Assembly: GCA_002792915.1 (NCBI GenBank)
Contig: PFPF01000019.1
Coordinates: 1 to 8,462 of the forward strand
Source: Candidatus Micrarchaeota archaeon CG_4_10_14_0_2_um_filter_60_11
Lineage (GTDB): Archaea; Micrarchaeota; Micrarchaeia; Norongarragalinales; Norongarragalinaceae
DNA length: 8,462 nt
Direction: 5' to 3'
Below, piece after piece: positions 5,088 to 8,462 of the stretch (position 1 is the stretch's first letter; the number at the start of each line of letters is the position of its first letter). The notes below the pieces were generated by a model. That model made no database searches, had not been told where the DNA came from, and saw only the letters and a program-made list of their open reading frames with translations. The translations under genes and the position numbers were made by a program.

Positions 5088-6290
5088 TTGCGCGTAGCTA
5101 TGCTCGGCTGGGAGTTCCCGCCGTTCATGAGCGGCGGCCTCGGCGTGCACTGCGAAAACCTGAGCAAGAAGCTCGTTGCCGAAGGCGTGGAAGTCGACTT
5201 TTTCCTGCCGCAGAACGCGTGCCGAATCGAGTCCGGCGGCGTGAAGTTGGTTCCCGTTTATTACTCTGAAAAGCACGCGTCCATGAACGCGTCCACCGCG
5301 GACCCTTACTACAAGCTGCGGCAGGAAATGTCCTTCGTCGCCTCGAAAAAGGACTTCCTTCGCCCGCTGCGCGGCAAGCCCGCGGGCAAGGTGGACCGTT
5401 ACAACGCGCGCGTCGCGCGCAAGATTGCCTTGCGGCACGCGCGCAAGCCTTACGATTTGGTGCACGTGCACGGGCGCTTCAACTTGGGCGCGGCGGTGAT
5501 GGCCAAGCACCTGACTGGCCTGCCGTTCGTGTGGACCGTGCACAGCACGGCGTTCGACGAGGCGGTCGAGGCCAAGGTGGACGACTGGCAGTACAACTTC
5601 GAGCGCGTCGGCGGCCGCGAGGCGGACCGCATAATCGCGGTTTCCAAGCGCACCAAGTCCCAATTGAACTCGCGTTTCGGGCTCAAGTCGAAGAAAATCA
5701 GCGTGATTTACAACGGCATCGACGCCAAGCGTTTCGCTTCCGGCAGGTCGGCAAGGCATCTGCGGAGCGAAGTCCTGTTTCACGGCCGCCTGACCAACCA
5801 GAAGGGTCCGAAGTATTTCCTGCTCGCCGCGCGCGACTACCTTTCGCGTTTTTCCCACCGTGCGCGGTTCGTGATGAGCGGCAAGGGGCACTTGGGCGAC
5901 AACCTCGAGCGCTTCTCGCGCGAATTGCGCATCAACCGCAGCGTTTCGTTTCCAGGCTTCATTCCCGAGCGGCGGCTGCCCGCGGTCTATTCCGAGAGCG
6001 ACGTGTTCGTCCTGCCCAGCGTTTCCGAGCCGTTCGGCATAACCGTGCTTGAGGCGGCGGCGGCTGGCGTGCCGGCGGTGATTTCCAAGACGTGCGGCGT
6101 AGGCGAAGTCCTGAAGAGCTGCCTCAAGGTGGACTACTGGGACGTTTCGGCGATGGCCGACAAGGTTCACGACCTGCTGACGGACGACGGGCTTTACAAC
6201 CGCCTAAGCGAGAGGAGCCGCGCCGCGGCAAACAGGCTTTCGTGGGACCGCATAGCGGGCGAGACCGCGGGAGTTTACGCGGGCGTGTGA
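5088..6290 (+). CDS. GT4-type glycosyltransferase (glycogen-synthase-like, GT-B fold)
   Basis: A 400-residue retaining glycosyltransferase that would transfer sugar from a nucleotide-sugar donor. The N-terminal domain opens with RVAMLGWEFPPFMSGGLGV, whose GGLG (16-19) is the donor-phosphate loop seen in the glycogen synthase/GT4 group, followed by YDLVHVHGRFNLGA (122-135) and PFVWTVHST. The C-terminal domain has the conserved FHGRLTNQKG (231-240) and the EX7E element with Glu314 and Glu322 (EPFGITVLE). I start it at TTG 5088, since RVAMLGWEF is the family N-terminus and an SD lies just upstream. The next glycosyltransferase starts 10 bases after the stop, so they form an operon. Possible products are an alpha-glucan or a surface glycan; donor and acceptor cannot be read from sequence. 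The family is secure, the substrate unknown. Confidence 0.9.
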   Translation: MRVAMLGWEFPPFMSGGLGVHCENLSKKLVAEGVEVDFFLPQNACRIESGGVKLVPVYYSEKHASMNASTADPYYKLRQEMSFVASKKDFLRPLRGKPAGKVDRYNARVARKIALRHARKPYDLVHVHGRFNLGAAVMAKHLTGLPFVWTVHSTAFDEAVEAKVDDWQYNFERVGGREADRIIAVSKRTKSQLNSRFGLKSKKISVIYNGIDAKRFASGRSARHLRSEVLFHGRLTNQKGPKYFLLAARDYLSRFSHRARFVMSGKGHLGDNLERFSRELRINRSVSFPGFIPERRLPAVYSESDVFVLPSVSEPFGITVLEAAAAGVPAVISKTCGVGEVLKSCLKVDYWDVSAMADKVHDLLTDDGLYNRLSERSRAAANRLSWDRIAGETAGVYAGV

Positions 6291-6300
6291 GGCGCATGCA

Positions 6301-7812
6301 ATGAAGGTCTTGTTCGTCGTAACCGAGTTGCAAAGGCCCGTTGGCGGCCTGTACCGGTTCGCAGTGGAACTCTTGCCCGCGTGGCGCAAGGCCTTCGCGC
6401 AGGGCAGGACGCAGTTCGAGCCGCTCGTGTTTTCGATGAAGGACCCGCTCGCGCCGCCGGGCGACCTGGTTCCCTCCGCCGACTTCCGCATGCCCGAAGG
6501 CGTTGCGCTGTTCGAGGCCGTGCGCGGCGGCGAGAAGTGCTACTTCCTCGAGTCCGCGCTTTCGCAGGAACAGCTGGGCGAATTCCAGCAAAAACTGTGG
6601 GAGACTTACGGCGTGCGCTCCATGAAGAGCGCGTCGTGGGTTTTCTACCGCCAACTCAACGCCTTCTGGAAAAGCCTGCCCGAAGTTTATCCGTCCGTGC
6701 GCGAGAAGCACGACGTGGCGCTCGTCGACTGCCAGGACTGGCTCGCCTACCCCGCGGGCTTCGCGTTGAAGGAAAAATTCGGTTTGCCGCTTTACTGCCG
6801 CATGCACTCGTGCGAGTGGGGCCGCTCGCTCGGCAAGCCCGACCCCGAAGAGCCGCAGCTTTCCATAGAAGCCGCTGCCTTGCAGGAAGCGGACTTTTTC
6901 CAGTCGGTTTCCGCCGGCGAGGTGCGCTTCGACCTTTACCGCCTACTCCCGCTGAAAGAGGCGCTCGCGCGCGAAAAGCCGCGCGGCGAGGAATGGATGG
7001 CGCGCCAAGCGGCAAAGGAGAAGGATTACCAGGACTTCCTGCTCACCGAGCCGCGCGGCAAGGCCGTGCTTGTCGGCAAGCGCTGCGCGGGGGTGCCCAA
7101 CGGGATAATACTCGACTCTTGGAGGAAAATAACCGCGGAGGATGTTGCCGCGGGCAGGGCCGCGCTCGACGCCCTGCTGCCGGGCAAGGAGAAGTACGCG
7201 TTCTTCATCGGCAGGCCCGCCAAAATCAAGGGCGTTTACGAACTGCTTGACGCGTTCGCGCGGCTGGACGCCGCCTTCGGCCTCGTGATGTCCAGCAGCT
7301 TCACGCCCCCGCTCTTTGACGAGTTCATGCGCGAAATCGCGGCGCGCGGCTTGCAGGACCGCGTGGCGTTGAGGGACGGGTGGATTGACGAGAAGCTGAA
7401 GAAGCAAATAATGTGCGCCTCCGACGTCATAGTCCTGCCTTCGCTTTACGAGCCGTTCGGCATCGTGACGCTAGAGGGTTTGGCGGCGGACCTGGCCTGC
7501 GAAGCGAACGGGCTGGGCGGGCCCGTGGTAGTCGTGGGCGACACGGGCGGCATGAAGGAGACCGTGGAAAACCGCGTGAGCGGCCTGAAAGCGCCGATGG
7601 ACGCGGACCGTTTCGAGTTGAAGTCCGAACTCCTCGCGGGCGTGCTTTCCGAGGCGTTCAACGACGCGGAATTGAAGCGGAGGCTGTCACGGGGCGGCGC
7701 CGAGCGCGTCAAGTCGCCGGTTTACGATTGGGTGAACATCGCGGAGACTTACGGCGGGCTTTACGCCCGCTGCGTCAAAAACTGCCGCGAATCCCAAGCC
7801 CAGCTCAAGTGA
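6301..7812 (+). CDS. Glycogen-synthase-like GT-B glycosyltransferase
   Basis: A 503-residue GT-B protein, longer than its upstream neighbour and related to glycogen/starch synthases. It starts MKVLFVVTELQRPVGGLYRF, with the glycine loop at 14-17 but no lysine directly before it, unlike classical GT5 synthases (KxGGL). HDVALVDCQDWLAYPAG (137-153) and PLYCRMHSCEWGR (163-175) follow, then VPNGI (265-269), GRPAKIKG (304-311) and the EX7E element with Glu384 and Glu392 (EPFGIVTLE). DTGGMKETV (414-422) matches the acceptor-side loop of synthases. About 110 residues between the first strand and VDCQDW form a longer insertion than in simple GT4 enzymes. It is translated 10 bases after the upstream gene, and its last eight bases overlap a small gene on the other strand. 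Role likely alpha-glucan or other polysaccharide synthesis; exact activity not determined. Confidence 0.88.
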   Translation: MKVLFVVTELQRPVGGLYRFAVELLPAWRKAFAQGRTQFEPLVFSMKDPLAPPGDLVPSADFRMPEGVALFEAVRGGEKCYFLESALSQEQLGEFQQKLWETYGVRSMKSASWVFYRQLNAFWKSLPEVYPSVREKHDVALVDCQDWLAYPAGFALKEKFGLPLYCRMHSCEWGRSLGKPDPEEPQLSIEAAALQEADFFQSVSAGEVRFDLYRLLPLKEALAREKPRGEEWMARQAAKEKDYQDFLLTEPRGKAVLVGKRCAGVPNGIILDSWRKITAEDVAAGRAALDALLPGKEKYAFFIGRPAKIKGVYELLDAFARLDAAFGLVMSSSFTPPLFDEFMREIAARGLQDRVALRDGWIDEKLKKQIMCASDVIVLPSLYEPFGIVTLEGLAADLACEANGLGGPVVVVGDTGGMKETVENRVSGLKAPMDADRFELKSELLAGVLSEAFNDAELKRRLSRGGAERVKSPVYDWVNIAETYGGLYARCVKNCRESQAQLK

Positions 7813-7906
7813 GCAGCCCGTGCTCTATGGCCTCCCAGCCCACGAGCACGATTATGACCAGGAAGACTATGTCCTGTATTGACAGTGTGAAAGTCAAGTC
7901 TAGCAT
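7805..7906 (-). CDS. Small single-pass membrane protein (33 residues)
   Basis: A short reading frame starting MLDLTFTLSIQDI, continuing VFLVIIVLVGWEAIEHGL and ending LT. Residues about 10-25 form one clear transmembrane segment, flanked by polar Gln/Asp before and by Glu/Ala/Ile/Glu/His after. The composition is what small archaeal membrane proteins look like, and the codon third positions are GC-rich like the neighbours. It overlaps the glycosyltransferase 3' end by eight bases, antisense. Its upstream side shares a 61-bp region with the divergent uppP, where an AT-rich patch could serve as a near-leaderless promoter in both directions. No SD is seen. Function unknown; the family was not recognised. 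A chance ORF remains possible because it is so short. Confidence 0.5.
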   Translation of the reverse strand: MLDLTFTLSIQDIVFLVIIVLVGWEAIEHGLLT

Positions 7907-7932
7907 TGTTTGCCCCGGATGCTACTAGCAAG

Positions 7933-7946
7933 GCTAAACTTTTTAA
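7933..7946. promoter_or_regulatory. Shared AT-rich promoter element, TATA box of uppP
   Basis: TTTTTAA at 7940-7946 is centred about 25 bp before the uppP GTG at 7968, which predicts a leaderless transcript. On the minus strand the same patch reads TTAAAAAGTTTAG and lies 30-37 bp before the ATG of the small membrane protein. One element may therefore drive both directions. Confidence 0.5.
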
Positions 7947-7967
7947 CCCGTCACCCGACCACCTATT

Positions 7968-8462
7968 GTGGACTTCTTCACCGCCATAATACTCGGCGCC
8001 ATACAAGGCTTGACCGAGTGGCTCCCAGTTTCAAGCAGCGGGCACCTCGCGCTCGCCCAGCACTACTTCGGCTGGGCTGCGCCGGTTGCGTTCGACGTAA
8101 TGCTGCATTTCGGCACGCTCCTCGCGGTAATCGCGTACTTCTGGCGCGACATAAAGGGCTTGTTTTACTACCGCGCCAAGGGCTTGCAATACTTGTTCCT
8201 CATTGTCGCAGCGCTAATCCCGACCGCGGTAATCGGCTTGTCGTTCAAAAGCGTATTCGAGTCCATGTACTCCCAACCGCTCCTCATAGCCGTTGCCCTA
8301 GTAATAACCGGCGTCTTCCTAATCGTTGCCGAGCGCTTCTCCCAGCCCAGCCAGGAGCCGGACGTTGGCTCCGCTTTCCTCGTGGGCTTGGCGCAAGGCG
8401 TAGCCGTCGCGCCCGGAATTTCCCGCAGCGGCGCGACAATCGGCATGGGCTTGCTTTCGGGA
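7968..8462 (+). CDS. uppP: Undecaprenyl-diphosphatase family protein UppP/BacA (partial, N-terminal 165 residues)
   Basis: An integral membrane phosphatase that converts a C55-type (or archaeal dolichol-type) polyprenyl diphosphate to the monophosphate, recycling the lipid carrier for surface glycan assembly. The frame is open at the right edge; 165 of a usual 260-280 residues are present. The signature (E/Q)xxxE appears as Gln13-x3-Glu17 in IQGLTEWLPVSSSGH (12-26), followed by DVMLHFGTLLAV (43-54) and the second motif PGISRSGAT (149-157). Hydrophobic helices are visible near 1-12, 48-59, 75-91 and 104-121. The start is a GTG at 7968, 25 bp after a TATA-like box and without an SD, so translation is probably leaderless. 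A role together with the upstream glycosyltransferases is plausible but inferred from proximity only. Confidence 0.96.
   Translation, partial: MDFFTAIILGAIQGLTEWLPVSSSGHLALAQHYFGWAAPVAFDVMLHFGTLLAVIAYFWRDIKGLFYYRAKGLQYLFLIVAALIPTAVIGLSFKSVFESMYSQPLLIAVALVITGVFLIVAERFSQPSQEPDVGSAFLVGLAQGVAVAPGISRSGATIGMGLLSG

Noticed and set aside
4992..6170. 392-residue minus-strand frame opposite the first glycosyltransferase
   Set aside because: It is an antisense shadow of a well-supported glycosyltransferase, with no recognisable domain.

Overview
The window looks like a GC-rich (by eye about 60%) archaeal chromosome segment from an anaerobe. Three things support archaea. Several gene starts lie about 25-30 bp downstream of TATA-like boxes with almost no leader. 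Internal operon genes instead carry GGTG/GGTGA ribosome-binding sites that match the archaeal 16S tail. U-rich tracts appear to act as terminators. The CxxC-x17-CxxC zinc-ribbon protein, compact promoters and short intergenic regions fit a DPANN lineage (Diapherotrites/Micrarchaeota-like), but nothing here fixes the phylum.

Layout. 1-2301 (minus strand): a tightly coupled three-gene operon, read right to left. It encodes a NuoE-like [2Fe-2S] subunit, a NuoF-like NADH/FMN subunit and the N-terminus of a NuoG/HydA/FdhA-like [2Fe-2S] protein that runs off the left edge. The genes overlap by ATGA, and the module is a soluble NAD(P)H-linked redox unit (hydrogenase or formate dehydrogenase type). 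2422-2685 (minus): a small Gly-rich zinc-ribbon protein with its own terminator. 2956-3898 (plus): rubrerythrin followed by desulfoferrodoxin (superoxide reductase), an oxygen-defence operon with palindromes in its upstream region. 3926-4861 (minus): a Tat-exported lipoprotein that appears to carry a nitrilase/Lnt-type catalytic triad. 4862-5087: a divergent promoter region with a strong nested hairpin. 5088-7812 (plus): two tandem GT-B glycosyltransferases of glycogen-synthase/GT4 type. 7805-7906 (minus): a probable 33-residue single-pass membrane protein. 7968-8462 (plus): the N-terminal part of UppP, cut by the right edge.

How the genes fit together. NuoE/F would pass electrons between NAD(P)H and the catalytic subunit beyond the left edge. 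Rubrerythrin and superoxide reductase would protect such oxygen-sensitive iron-sulfur enzymes, using reduced electron carriers. The glycosyltransferase pair with the nearby UppP suggests glycan synthesis, either storage polysaccharide or lipid-carrier-linked surface glycans; the sequence does not decide which. No tRNA, rRNA, CRISPR array, insertion sequence or phage gene was seen.
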